Shown here: positions 1-6,150 of the stretch, piece by piece
Layout: every line of letters begins with the position of its first letter
How positions within the stretch are numbered: the stretch's first letter is position 1
Source: Bacteroidota bacterium
GTDB taxonomy: Bacteria > Bacteroidota > Bacteroidia > Flavobacteriales > Flavobacteriaceae
DNA: 9,568 bases
NCBI GenBank assembly: GCA_009936675.1
Contig: JAACDY010000019.1
Coordinates: forward strand, 1 to 9,568
Direction: 5' to 3'
Notes under the pieces: model-generated
What the model was told of the DNA's origin: nothing
Seen by the model: only the letters and a program-made list of their open reading frames with translations
Database searches by the model: none
Made by a program: the position numbers and the translations under genes

Positions 1-339
1 ATTATCAAAAGTACTGGAGCCAATTCCGCTTTGAAATTGTATTTGATACAAAGTATCGACCGAAAATTATCATTGGAAGACATAGCCTCTGCTAAGGGAA
101 TGAACATGTCTCGACTGATCACAGAAATGGAAACCATCGTTTTGTCCGGGACAAAACTCAATATCGACTATTGGATTAATGATCTTTTTGATGAGGATCA
201 AATCGAAGAATTGACCGAGTATTTTATGGAGGCAGACACTGACGATTTACATTTGGCCTCAGAAGAATTTGATGGAGATTACGAGGATGAAGAGTTACGT
301 CTTTTCCGACTAAAATTTATCAGTGATGTTGGAAATTAA
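1..339 (+). CDS. recQ: ATP-dependent DNA helicase RecQ, C-terminal fragment (5' end outside window)
   Basis: The reading frame is open from base 1 and ends at TAA 337-339, so this is the last 112 codons of a longer gene. The TTG at 31 is an internal leucine codon, not a start. The visible part begins IIKSTGANSALKLYLIQSID and continues with a winged-helix or HRDC-like helical segment (SLEDIASAKG, then SGTKLNIDYW). It ends in a strongly acidic stretch rich in Asp and Glu followed by ELRLFRLKFISDVGN. From memory of the family, this tail matches the long (about 700 residue) RecQ of Bacteroidota. RecQ is a 3'-5' helicase acting in recombination and repair. The helicase and zinc-binding domains lie upstream of the window. 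No terminator follows. The identification rests on tail similarity only, because no helicase motif is visible. Confidence 0.85.
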   Translation: MIKSTGANSALKLYLIQSIDRKLSLEDIASAKGMNMSRLITEMETIVLSGTKLNIDYWINDLFDEDQIEELTEYFMEADTDDLHLASEEFDGDYEDEELRLFRLKFISDVGN

Positions 340-370
340 TTCAAATCACCTCATTTTTAGCAACTATTAC

Positions 371-378
371 TATCTTCG
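371..378 (+). promoter_or_regulatory. Candidate -7 element upstream of the cyclophilin-FKBP gene
   Basis: TATCTTCG resembles the Bacteroidota -7 box TAnnTTTG with one substitution, and it lies 22 nt before the ATG at 401. I do not find a convincing TTG at the expected distance upstream (about 350), so this is a weak call. The recQ-isomerase gap is only 61 bp, so readthrough from recQ is also possible. Confidence 0.35.
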
Positions 379-400
379 CAAAAATTAAAAAACACACATC

Positions 401-1333
401 ATGCAGGAGGGAATTTTTGCCCATTTCAAAACAGAAAAAGGAAATATTAAAGTTCAATTGACTTTTGATAAAACACCAGGAACCGTAGGAAATTTTGTAG
501 GCTTGGTTGAAGGGTCAATAGAAAACAAAGTAAGTCCCAAAGGAACGCCATATTATGACGGTCTAAAGTTTCACCGTGTGATTGCAGATTTTATGATTCA
601 AGGGGGTTGCCCTCAAGGCACCGGTGTTGGTGGTCCAGGATACCAGTTTGATGACGAATTTCATCCAGAGCTCAAGCACGACCGTTCGGGTACTTTGTCA
701 ATGGCGAATTCTGGCCCTGGTACTAATGGAAGTCAGTTTTTTATTACCCATAGTGCCACCCCTTGGTTGGACGGAAAGCACACTGTTTTCGGACATTTGG
801 TGGAAGGTCAAGAGGTAGTAGATGCTATTGCTCAAGACGATACGATTCAGAACATTACCATAGAACGGGTTGGTAAAGATGCCGTGGCTTGGGATGCTGT
901 TTCAGCTTTTGATGTTTTTATCAATGAAAAGGAAACCCGCGTCAAAGCCGCTCAAGAAGCCGCTGCAAAAGAACTGGAGGAATTAACTTCAGGGATGGAT
1001 CGAACGGATAGTGGACTGTACTACAAAATCACCCGAGAAGGCTCTGGAGATCATCCTACAAAAGGAAAAAACGTTTCGGTGCACTACAGGGGAATGCTAC
1101 TCGACGGTACCGTTTTTGACTCGTCCTACCAACGCAATGAGCCCATTGCTTTTCCATTGGGGTTGGGCCAAGTCATCAAAGGATGGGATGAAGGTATTGC
1201 ACTTCTCAAAAAAGGATCGGCGGCAAAATTTCTAATCCCGAGTGAATTGGCTTATGGGTCTCGTGGAGCTGGAGGTGTAATTCCTCCCGACGTAAGCCTG
1301 ATTTTTGAGGTGGAGCTGGTCGATTTTAGATAG
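401..1333 (+). CDS. Dual-family peptidyl-prolyl isomerase: cyclophilin fused to FKBP
   Basis: This 310-residue protein carries two unrelated proline cis-trans isomerase domains. Residues 5-165 form a cyclophilin: FHRVIADFMIQGG at 58-69 holds the catalytic Arg59, Gln67 and neighbouring Phe64, followed by GSQFFIT at 110-116 and the cyclosporin-type Trp122 in PWLDGKHTVFG. A charged Ala/Glu linker spans about 175-200. Residues 203-310 form an FKBP domain with the usual pocket residues: Tyr229, Phe239, Asp240, Val258-Ile259, Trp262, Tyr285 and Phe302. Neither active site looks degraded. There is no signal peptide or lipobox, so a cytoplasmic folding role is likely. Cyclophilin-FKBP fusions (dual-family immunophilins) have been described in Flavobacterium, which supports the call. 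The ATG at 401 is the first in frame and sits behind an A-rich leader. The 3' end overlaps the convergent gene by 8 bp. Confidence 0.95.
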   Translation: MQEGIFAHFKTEKGNIKVQLTFDKTPGTVGNFVGLVEGSIENKVSPKGTPYYDGLKFHRVIADFMIQGGCPQGTGVGGPGYQFDDEFHPELKHDRSGTLSMANSGPGTNGSQFFITHSATPWLDGKHTVFGHLVEGQEVVDAIAQDDTIQNITIERVGKDAVAWDAVSAFDVFINEKETRVKAAQEAAAKELEELTSGMDRTDSGLYYKITREGSGDHPTKGKNVSVHYRGMLLDGTVFDSSYQRNEPIAFPLGLGQVIKGWDEGIALLKKGSAAKFLIPSELAYGSRGAGGVIPPDVSLIFEVELVDFR

Positions 1334-1910
1334 AAAACCCTTTGGGTTCGTTGCCCGCTTTCCATTTGATATTACATCCTAAACTGGGAATTTGATGTGT
1401 CTCTTGTGCCACGCCTTTTGATAAATTCAGGCATGCATCCATCAAATCTTTTCCCGTAACGGGATGGTCATTTTTGGGACGCGCCTCGTCAAATCGACCG
1501 CGGTAAACAAGTTTTAAATCTTGATTAAACAGATAAAAATCTGGAGTACATGCTGCCTCATAGGCCAAAGCCACCTCTTGTGTAGGGTCGTAGAGGTAGG
1601 GAAAGCCAAATGATTTCTTCAAAGCCAGTTCTTGCATCAGTTCGGGGTGATCATCTGGGTAGTTGTCCACATCATTACTGGAAATGGCTACGGTATGGAT
1701 TCCCCATTCTTTGATCTGATGACTTACTTCCACCATTTTATCGAGCAGATGTAATACATAAGGACAATGGTTGCACATGAAAATGACCAAAGTACCCGAT
1801 GGTCCTTTGGCTTGATCCAAAGTAAGTTGATTTTGGTCAATACCGTTGGTAAGTGAAAAATGTGGTGCTTTCGTGTTTAACGGAAGCATATAGGATTCAG
1901 TTCTGGCCAT
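1326..1910 (-). CDS. Thioredoxin-fold, peroxiredoxin-like protein (AhpC/TSA, PRX_like1 type)
   Basis: The 194-residue protein has a thioredoxin/peroxiredoxin fold. The motif FMCNHCPY places a CxxC pair at Cys46 and Cys49 after the first long strand. AISSND follows at 75-80, and a TPDFYLF strand with the cis-proline at Pro123 is preceded by Cys121. The C-terminal segment PSLGCNIKWKAGNEP, with Cys179, is typical of the PRX_like1 group as I recall it. No signal peptide or membrane anchor is present, so it is probably a cytoplasmic thiol oxidoreductase; its substrate cannot be read from sequence. The start at 1910 is the first ATG, and Met8 is a possible alternative. It lies 84 bp downstream of the PUR gene on the same strand with no clear promoter between them, so co-transcription is plausible. 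Its last codons overlap the end of the isomerase gene. Confidence 0.9.
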   Translation of the reverse strand: MARTESYMLPLNTKAPHFSLTNGIDQNQLTLDQAKGPSGTLVIFMCNHCPYVLHLLDKMVEVSHQIKEWGIHTVAISSNDVDNYPDDHPELMQELALKKSFGFPYLYDPTQEVALAYEAACTPDFYLFNQDLKLVYRGRFDEARPKNDHPVTGKDLMDACLNLSKGVAQETHQIPSLGCNIKWKAGNEPKGFSI

Positions 1911-1924
1911 AGGATTACAGATTT

Positions 1925-1953
1925 GGCTATTAATCTAATTAAAATCTATAGCC
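1925..1953. repeat. Short inverted repeat between PUR and thioredoxin-fold genes
   Basis: GGCTAT (1925-1930) and ATAGCC (1948-1953) are perfect 6-bp inverted arms separated by 17 AT-rich bases, inside the 84-bp gap upstream of the thioredoxin-fold gene. It could be an operator or a weak hairpin in a shared transcript. A 6-bp match over this distance can also arise by chance. Confidence 0.25.
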
Positions 1954-1994
1954 TAAAAAACAAATGGGTATTGGAAACTCAGGATTGAACCGGA

Positions 1995-2363
1995 CTATAT
2001 ATCCTCAAAATTTAGATCCGTAAAGTTGTTCCCAGAGACTTCAGCAGAGTCCAGATTTCTCTCCCTATCATAATTTTTTTGATGTCTTTCACTAATGACT
2101 TCTTCTCCTCTTTCCTTGAGGATAAAATCCACCATTTCCGTTAATATTGAACTGAAGTCACTAAAATCCTCTTTGTACAGATAAATTTTATGTTTTTTGT
2201 AGTGGAATGTGCCATCATCATTGGTGAACTTTTTACTTTCCGTAATGGTCAAGTAGTAATCACTGGCCTTGGTCTCCCGAACATCGAAAAAATAAGTTCT
2301 TCTCCCTGCACGTAGAACCTTGGAAAAAATCTCTTCCTGATCCTTATCATTTGAATTATACAT
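1995..2363 (-). CDS. PUR-domain nucleic-acid-binding protein (DUF3276 family)
   Basis: This 122-residue protein carries one PUR repeat over roughly residues 8-85: EEIFSKVLRAGRRTYFFDVR, then YYLTITESKK, KHKIYLYKEDF and a helix SSILTEMVDFIL. This is the beta-beta-beta-beta-alpha pattern of the PUR-alpha family, as in Borrelia BpuR, which binds DNA and RNA. With a single repeat the protein is expected to dimerise to form the binding surface. The remaining 37 residues are charged and apparently unstructured, ending in the acidic-aromatic tail FTDLNFEDI. It is presumably a cytoplasmic regulator or nucleoid/RNA-associated protein with unknown targets. It begins 66 bp after the ABC transporter stop on the same strand, behind a very AT-rich gap (2364-2429) in which I find no good TAnnTTTG match. 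It may therefore be cotranscribed with the transporter. Confidence 0.88.
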   Translation of the reverse strand: MYNSNDKDQEEIFSKVLRAGRRTYFFDVRETKASDYYLTITESKKFTNDDGTFHYKKHKIYLYKEDFSDFSSILTEMVDFILKERGEEVISERHQKNYDRERNLDSAEVSGNNFTDLNFEDI

Positions 2364-2429
2364 TGAACTTTTGTTTAAATTAATTTAGATATTATATCAA
2401 AAATCATAAAAAATTTAAAACAAAACAAA

Positions 2430-4184
2430 TTAATATTCCTTTTCGTTCTGTTGTTTGTTGAAAAGATCGAAATAAGAACCTTTTAAATCAAGTAGTTTTT
2501 GGTGCGTTCCCTGTTCGATAATTTTACCGTGATCCAAGACAATAATATGATCGGCGTCTTTGACCGAAGAAATACGGTGACTGACAATGATAGTGGTTTT
2601 GTCTTGACTAAATTCTTTGAGATTTTTTAGTATTTTTTCTTCAGTATCAGTATCTACTGCCGACAAACAGTCATCGAATAGCAGTACATCAGGATTTTTG
2701 ATCAATGCCCTTGCAATCGACACCCTTTGTATTTGTCCTCCGGAGAGGGTCAATCCTCTTTCACCCAAAAGAGTTTTATACCCTTGTTTGAATTTTTTGA
2801 TGCTTTTGTGGATGGCTGCCTTTTTGGAAGCTTCTACGATCTCCTCTTCTGAGGCATCTCGTTTGCCCAATCGAATATTGTCCTCTATGCTCTCCGAAAA
2901 CAAAAACGCATTTTGTGGGACATTTCCAATATGACTTCTCAATTCTTCTAGTTTGAAGTCACGAATGTCATGACCATCTAATAAAACTTTACCGTTGTCA
3001 GGATCATAGAGGCGATTGATTAGCTGTAGGATAGAGGATTTTCCTGAACCCACTTTTCCAATGATGCCGATTGATTTTCCACTTTCTACCTTCAAACTGA
3101 CTCTATTCAATGCTTTGATCTTCGTTTCGGGATATACCAAGGTAACGTCTTCAAGGGTGATTTCTCCTTGAACAGCAACTTCTACACCAGGTCCGTCTTT
3201 GATCTCTATGGGTTCGTCTAAAAAGGCATTGATTCTTTTTTGGGAGGCATCGGCTTGTTGAACCACTGAGGTAACCCAACCCACCACAGCCACCGGCCAG
3301 GTCAACATATTGATGTAGATAATAAACTCTGCCAAAACGCCGATTTCTATTTCACCATTCATATATTGTTGCCCACCAATAAATATGACAATCAAATTGC
3401 TCATACCGATCAAAAGGATCATCAATGGAAAAAACCAAGCCTGAACCTTCGCCAAATTCATATTTTTCTCCTTGGCTTCCAGTGCCAAAGTGTCAAAGTT
3501 TTTGTAGGTATTGCCCTCAAGACCATAAGATTTGATGACAGTAATTCCACTGAATGTCTCCTGTGTAAAAGAGGATAATTTTGATAACATTTCTTGAACT
3601 ACAGTACTTCTGGCATTGATCACCCTACTGAGTTTGTAGATGGTTAATGACAATAGGGGGAGGGGGATAAGGGTATAAACCGAGAGTTTTGGCGCAATGC
3701 TGAACATGAGGGTGATGACACAAACAAATAGGGTCACCGTATTGATGCTGTACATAATTGCAGGGCCAACATACATTCTGACCTTACTCACATCTTCGCT
3801 GATTCTGCTCATCAGATCACCAGTACGGTTGTTTTTATAAAAGCGTTGGGTTAATCTTTGGTAATGGGAAAAGATTTCGTTTTTAAGATCGAATTCAATA
3901 TAACGGGATACATTAATGATGGTTTGACGCATTAAAAAAGTAAAGAACCCCGAGAGCAGTGTAGCGCCAATAATTATTAAGATATTGTTGAGTAACAAAG
4001 ACTTGAGGGCGACCAAGTCCCCTTGATGATCCACCAGATAATTTTCAACCGCTGTTAATGAATCTCCGATCAGTCGTGGGGCAAATAAGGAAAAAACCCT
4101 TGAAATGATGGTGATTAAAATCCCCAACAGCAGTTTTAAGAAGTATTTTTTTAGGTATTTATTGAGGTATTGCAGTGCTCTCAT
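2430..4184 (-). CDS. ABC exporter half-transporter (permease fused to ATPase), catalytic Glu replaced by Asp
   Basis: The 584-residue inner-membrane protein has an exporter transmembrane domain (about six helices in residues 15-310) followed by a nucleotide-binding domain. ATPase motifs are the A-loop Tyr351, Walker A GKVGSGKS at 376-383, Q-loop Gln424, signature LSGGQ at 480-484, Walker B VLLFDD at 500-505, the SAVD D-loop and switch His536. The residue after the Walker B Asp504 is Asp505, where a catalytic Glu is usual. FDDCLSAVD resembles the MdlA/YheI/TM287 class, whose members pair with a second half-transporter. No partner gene is adjacent. Length and domain order are normal, so it is not truncated. 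The substrate is unknown; lipid or drug export is the family norm. It begins 29 nt or so after the predicted transcription start of its promoter. ATG at 4184 is chosen because an earlier ATG at 4188 is out of frame. Confidence 0.93.
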   Translation of the reverse strand: MRALQYLNKYLKKYFLKLLLGILITIISRVFSLFAPRLIGDSLTAVENYLVDHQGDLVALKSLLLNNILIIIGATLLSGFFTFLMRQTIINVSRYIEFDLKNEIFSHYQRLTQRFYKNNRTGDLMSRISEDVSKVRMYVGPAIMYSINTVTLFVCVITLMFSIAPKLSVYTLIPLPLLSLTIYKLSRVINARSTVVQEMLSKLSSFTQETFSGITVIKSYGLEGNTYKNFDTLALEAKEKNMNLAKVQAWFFPLMILLIGMSNLIVIFIGGQQYMNGEIEIGVLAEFIIYINMLTWPVAVVGWVTSVVQQADASQKRINAFLDEPIEIKDGPGVEVAVQGEITLEDVTLVYPETKIKALNRVSLKVESGKSIGIIGKVGSGKSSILQLINRLYDPDNGKVLLDGHDIRDFKLEELRSHIGNVPQNAFLFSESIEDNIRLGKRDASEEEIVEASKKAAIHKSIKKFKQGYKTLLGERGLTLSGGQIQRVSIARALIKNPDVLLFDDCLSAVDTDTEEKILKNLKEFSQDKTTIIVSHRISSVKDADHIIVLDHGKIIEQGTHQKLLDLKGSYFDLFNKQQNEKEY

Positions 4185-4219
4185 TCATCCTTTGCGCTAG
4201 GGTACATATGACTAAGTGT

Positions 4220-4249
4220 CAAAGGTAATCAAATGCTTTTGTTCTCAAA
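4220..4249 (-). promoter_or_regulatory. Promoter for the ABC transporter gene (Bacteroidota type)
   Basis: On the minus strand a TTTG (complement of 4246-4249) is followed 18 nt later by TACCTTTG (complement of 4220-4227), an exact match to TTTG-N18-TAnnTTTG. The predicted start falls near 4213, giving a leader of about 29 nt before the ATG at 4184. It faces away from the nusB promoter at 4272-4300. Confidence 0.65.
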
Positions 4250-4271
4250 TTCAAAAAGCTTTTTTAGTTGA

Positions 4272-4300
4272 TTGTAATTAAAACTAAAGCCCTATTTTTG
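4272..4300 (+). promoter_or_regulatory. Promoter for nusB (Bacteroidota type)
   Basis: TTG at 4272-4274 is followed 18 nt later by TATTTTTG at 4293-4300, an exact TAnnTTTG match. Transcription should begin near 4306, leaving a leader of about 18-20 nt before the ATG at 4325. Together with the opposing promoter at 4220-4249 it fills most of the 140-bp divergent gap, with only 22 bp between the two -33 elements. Confidence 0.7.
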
Positions 4301-4324
4301 TCGCAAATATTGGTTATTCAATAA

Positions 4325-5263
4325 ATGCTAACCCGAAGACATCTACGCATCAAAGTAATGCAGTCATTGTATTCCTTTCTACAAAATCGGGAGGGCAATT
4401 TGGCACAGGAAGTTGATTTTTTTAAAAAGAGTTATCTCAACACTTTTTCATTGTATCTGGCCCTTTTGGCTTTTCTCAAATCCATATACGAACATGCCTT
4501 GGATCAAACAGATCTCCAAAAAGGATTGAGAAATAAAAAAAATGCTGTACACTCTGCTTCCCTAGTAGGAAACAAAATTCTACAATTCATCGCCCAACAT
4601 CCCATATTGGTCAATCACATCAAGAAGAAAAAAATCAAGTTTTGGGAGTTAGATTTCGACTATGTCAAATCCAATTTCAAAGCCTTGATGGAACATGAGA
4701 ATTTTCAGGAGTACGCCCAAAAAGAATCCCCTACATTGGAGGAGGACAGGGATATTATCGCTTTCTTTTTTAAAGAAATTGTCGCTCCATCCGACGGTTT
4801 CTACGATTATATTGAAGATAAGGAACTCACCTGGATTGATGACCTGCCTGTGGTCAATACTTTTCTCTTAAAAACTCTTTATAAAATTGATCCAAAAGAC
4901 ACCAACAGTCTCCATTTCCCTCAGATGAACGCGGCGGATGAAGATCCACAGTTCGCCATTGATTTATTGGAAAAAGTGGTGGTCAACAACGATGCACTTC
5001 AGGAGGAAATGGTGGGTAGAACCCCCAACTGGGACAGCGACAGGATTGCACTTTTGGATGCTATTATGATCAAAATGGCTATGGCTGAGTTGCTTTATTT
5101 CCCCTCTATCCCGCCCAAAGTAACCATGAACGAGTACATTGAAATCTCCAAAGACTATTCCACACCAAAGAGTAATATTTTTATTAATGGAATTTTGGAC
5201 AAAACAATCAGAGATTTTCAGGAATCGGATCGATTAAATAAAAGCGGCAGGGGATTGATTTAA
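4325..5263 (+). CDS. nusB: Transcription antitermination factor NusB, long Bacteroidota form
   Basis: NusB binds boxA RNA together with NusE (ribosomal protein S10) and promotes antitermination on rRNA operons. The N-terminus LTRRHLRIKVMQSLYSFLQ matches the arginine-rich first helix of NusB. The C-terminal 110 residues carry the recognisable second half: DPQFAIDLLEKVVVN, RTPNWDSDRIALLDAIMIKM, then the conserved EYIEISKDYSTPKSNIFING. At 312 residues it is about twice the length of the E. coli protein (139). The excess is a charged, helix-rich insertion at roughly residues 40-190, containing a lysine cluster near KKKKIKFW. Long NusB proteins are usual in Bacteroidota, so this is probably not a recent fusion. 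The start at 4325 is the first ATG after the promoter. The promoter of the next gene overlaps its last codons. Confidence 0.92.
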   Translation: MLTRRHLRIKVMQSLYSFLQNREGNLAQEVDFFKKSYLNTFSLYLALLAFLKSIYEHALDQTDLQKGLRNKKNAVHSASLVGNKILQFIAQHPILVNHIKKKKIKFWELDFDYVKSNFKALMEHENFQEYAQKESPTLEEDRDIIAFFFKEIVAPSDGFYDYIEDKELTWIDDLPVVNTFLLKTLYKIDPKDTNSLHFPQMNAADEDPQFAIDLLEKVVVNNDALQEEMVGRTPNWDSDRIALLDAIMIKMAMAELLYFPSIPPKVTMNEYIEISKDYSTPKSNIFINGILDKTIRDFQESDRLNKSGRGLI

Positions 5264-5282
5264 TGTTTTTTTGCTAAATTTG
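5255..5282 (+). promoter_or_regulatory. Promoter for the DUF1573-yajC pair, overlapping the end of nusB
   Basis: TTG at 5255-5257 (inside the last nusB codons) and TAAATTTG at 5275-5282 are 17 nt apart, an exact match to the Bacteroidota pattern. The predicted start is near 5288, about 20 nt before the ATG at 5310, with an A-rich leader. It would allow the lipoprotein and yajC to be expressed independently of nusB. Confidence 0.62.
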
Positions 5283-5309
5283 AGCATCATAAACTATTAA
5301 AAAAAAACA

Positions 5310-5810
5310 ATGAAAAGAATAGCTTGGATTTTTGTTTGCGCTCTGATGTTCAGCACTAGTGGCTGTAATGAAAGTGCCTCTAAAAAAGTAGATCAGGAAA
5401 AAGCATCTGAGAGTGCTGCCGATGCTCCTGCTGCTACAGCAGCGATGACCTTTAATCAGACCATGCACGACTTTGGAACCATCAAGGAAGGAGAAACCGT
5501 TCAGACCAAATTTACTTTTACCAATACTGGTCAAGCCGATTTGATCATCGTAGATGCCAGAGGAAGCTGTGGATGTACAGTTCCCAACTATCCCAAAAAC
5601 ACACCCATTGCTCCTGGTGCTAGTGGAGAGATTATGGTTAGTTTTGATTCCAGCAATAAGCCCAATATGCAGCAAAAAACCGTTACCATTTCGGCCAATA
5701 CTGCCAGTGGGCGTGAAACCTTAAGAATCAAAGCAATGGTAACCCCCGACCCAGTCAAACAAAAACAACGTGATGATGCTGCGAAAGCCCGTCAACAAAA
5801 TAGTAATTAA
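5310..5810 (+). CDS. DUF1573-domain lipoprotein
   Basis: The 166-residue precursor begins with Lys-Arg and a hydrophobic segment (residues 4-15) ending at TSGC, so Cys19 is a plausible lipidation site. The lipobox is not ideal because Thr16 stands where Leu is usual. A low-complexity Ser/Ala/Glu linker (about 20-46) leads to a DUF1573 domain at 47-145. This domain is an Ig-like beta sandwich marked by HDFGTIKEGE, FTFTNTG, the diagnostic SCGCT at 86-90 and IAPGASGEI. The C-terminus is a charged, Gln/Lys-rich tail. The mature protein should sit in the periplasm attached to a membrane. The biochemical role of DUF1573 is unknown to me. It is 13 bp upstream of yajC with no terminator between, so the two form a transcription unit, which hints at an envelope or secretion-linked role. 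Confidence 0.88.
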   Translation: MKRIAWIFVCALMFSTSGCNESASKKVDQEKASESAADAPAATAAMTFNQTMHDFGTIKEGETVQTKFTFTNTGQADLIIVDARGSCGCTVPNYPKNTPIAPGASGEIMVSFDSSNKPNMQQKTVTISANTASGRETLRIKAMVTPDPVKQKQRDDAAKARQQNSN

Positions 5811-5823
5811 TTAAAATCAACCT

Positions 5824-6111
5824 ATGGAGGGATTCTCAGGGCAAATGCCCTTTTTACTTTTAATGCTTGTGGTATTCTTTTTCTTTATCATCTTGCCGCA
5901 ACAACGCCGTCAAAAAAAAGAAAAGAATTTTATGAAAAACCTCAATAAAGGTGATCGGGTGATCACCAAAAGTGGGATTCACGCTAAAGTGGTAGAATTG
6001 AACGACAAAGACAACACCTGTGTCATTGAAACATTGGCTGGGAAACTCAAAATAGAGCGTTCGGCTTTGTCCTTGGAGATGAGTCAAAAACTCAACCCTA
6101 CTAAAAAATAA
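5824..6111 (+). CDS. yajC: Preprotein translocase accessory subunit YajC
   Basis: YajC is the small inner-membrane protein associated with the SecDF part of the Sec translocase. The 95-residue product has the family layout: a single membrane helix at about 9-24 (a Leu/Val/Phe-rich run), a basic patch PQQRRQKKEKNF at 25-36, and a small cytoplasmic domain beginning NLNKGDRVITKSGIHAKV at 39-56, then TLAGKLKIERSAL. Length matches the usual 85-115 residues. The ATG at 5824 is 13 bp after the lipoprotein stop. A strong terminator begins 4 nt after its stop codon, ending the unit. Confidence 0.95.
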   Translation: MEGFSGQMPFLLLMLVVFFFFIILPQQRRQKKEKNFMKNLNKGDRVITKSGIHAKVVELNDKDNTCVIETLAGKLKIERSALSLEMSQKLNPTKK

Positions 6112-6114
6112 TTT

Positions 6115-6140
6115 AATCCCGCTTCGGCGGGATTTTTTTT
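6115..6140 (+). terminator. Rho-independent terminator after yajC
   Basis: AATCCCGC (6115-6122) pairs perfectly with GCGGGATT (6127-6134) around a TTCG loop closed by a C-G pair, the very stable cUUCGg tetraloop, and runs into eight T residues (6133-6140). It ends only 10 nt before the pyrD start codon. The reverse orientation lacks a T-run, so it is directional. Confidence 0.9.
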
Positions 6141-6150
6141 AAATCACTTT

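Noticed and set aside
404..412. AGGAGG-like Shine-Dalgarno sequence just after the isomerase ATG (a similar GGAGGG follows the yajC ATG)
   Set aside because: Both lie inside the coding sequence with no suitable start codon downstream in frame, and Bacteroidota seldom use such sites.
1336..1348. AACCC-TTT-GGGTT hairpin as a terminator for the convergent genes
   Set aside because: The stem is only 5 bp and lies within the end of the thioredoxin-fold coding region. On the plus strand there is no T-run, and on the minus strand only four T residues, so it is too weak to list.
1980..2000. GGTTCAATCC on the minus strand resembling a tRNA T-arm (possible tRNA or attachment-site remnant)
   Set aside because: The flanks do not form a 5-bp T-stem, and no anticodon arm or acceptor stem is found nearby. 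It lies directly after the PUR stop codon.
2364..2429. TATAAT-like sequence on the minus strand in the gap before the PUR gene
   Set aside because: The region is nearly pure A/T so such matches are expected, and no -33 or -35 element lies at a usable spacing.
5274..5675. 133-codon minus-strand frame opposite the DUF1573 gene
   Set aside because: It is antisense to a clear DUF1573 gene and shows low-complexity Ser/Cys-rich translation with no family resemblance.
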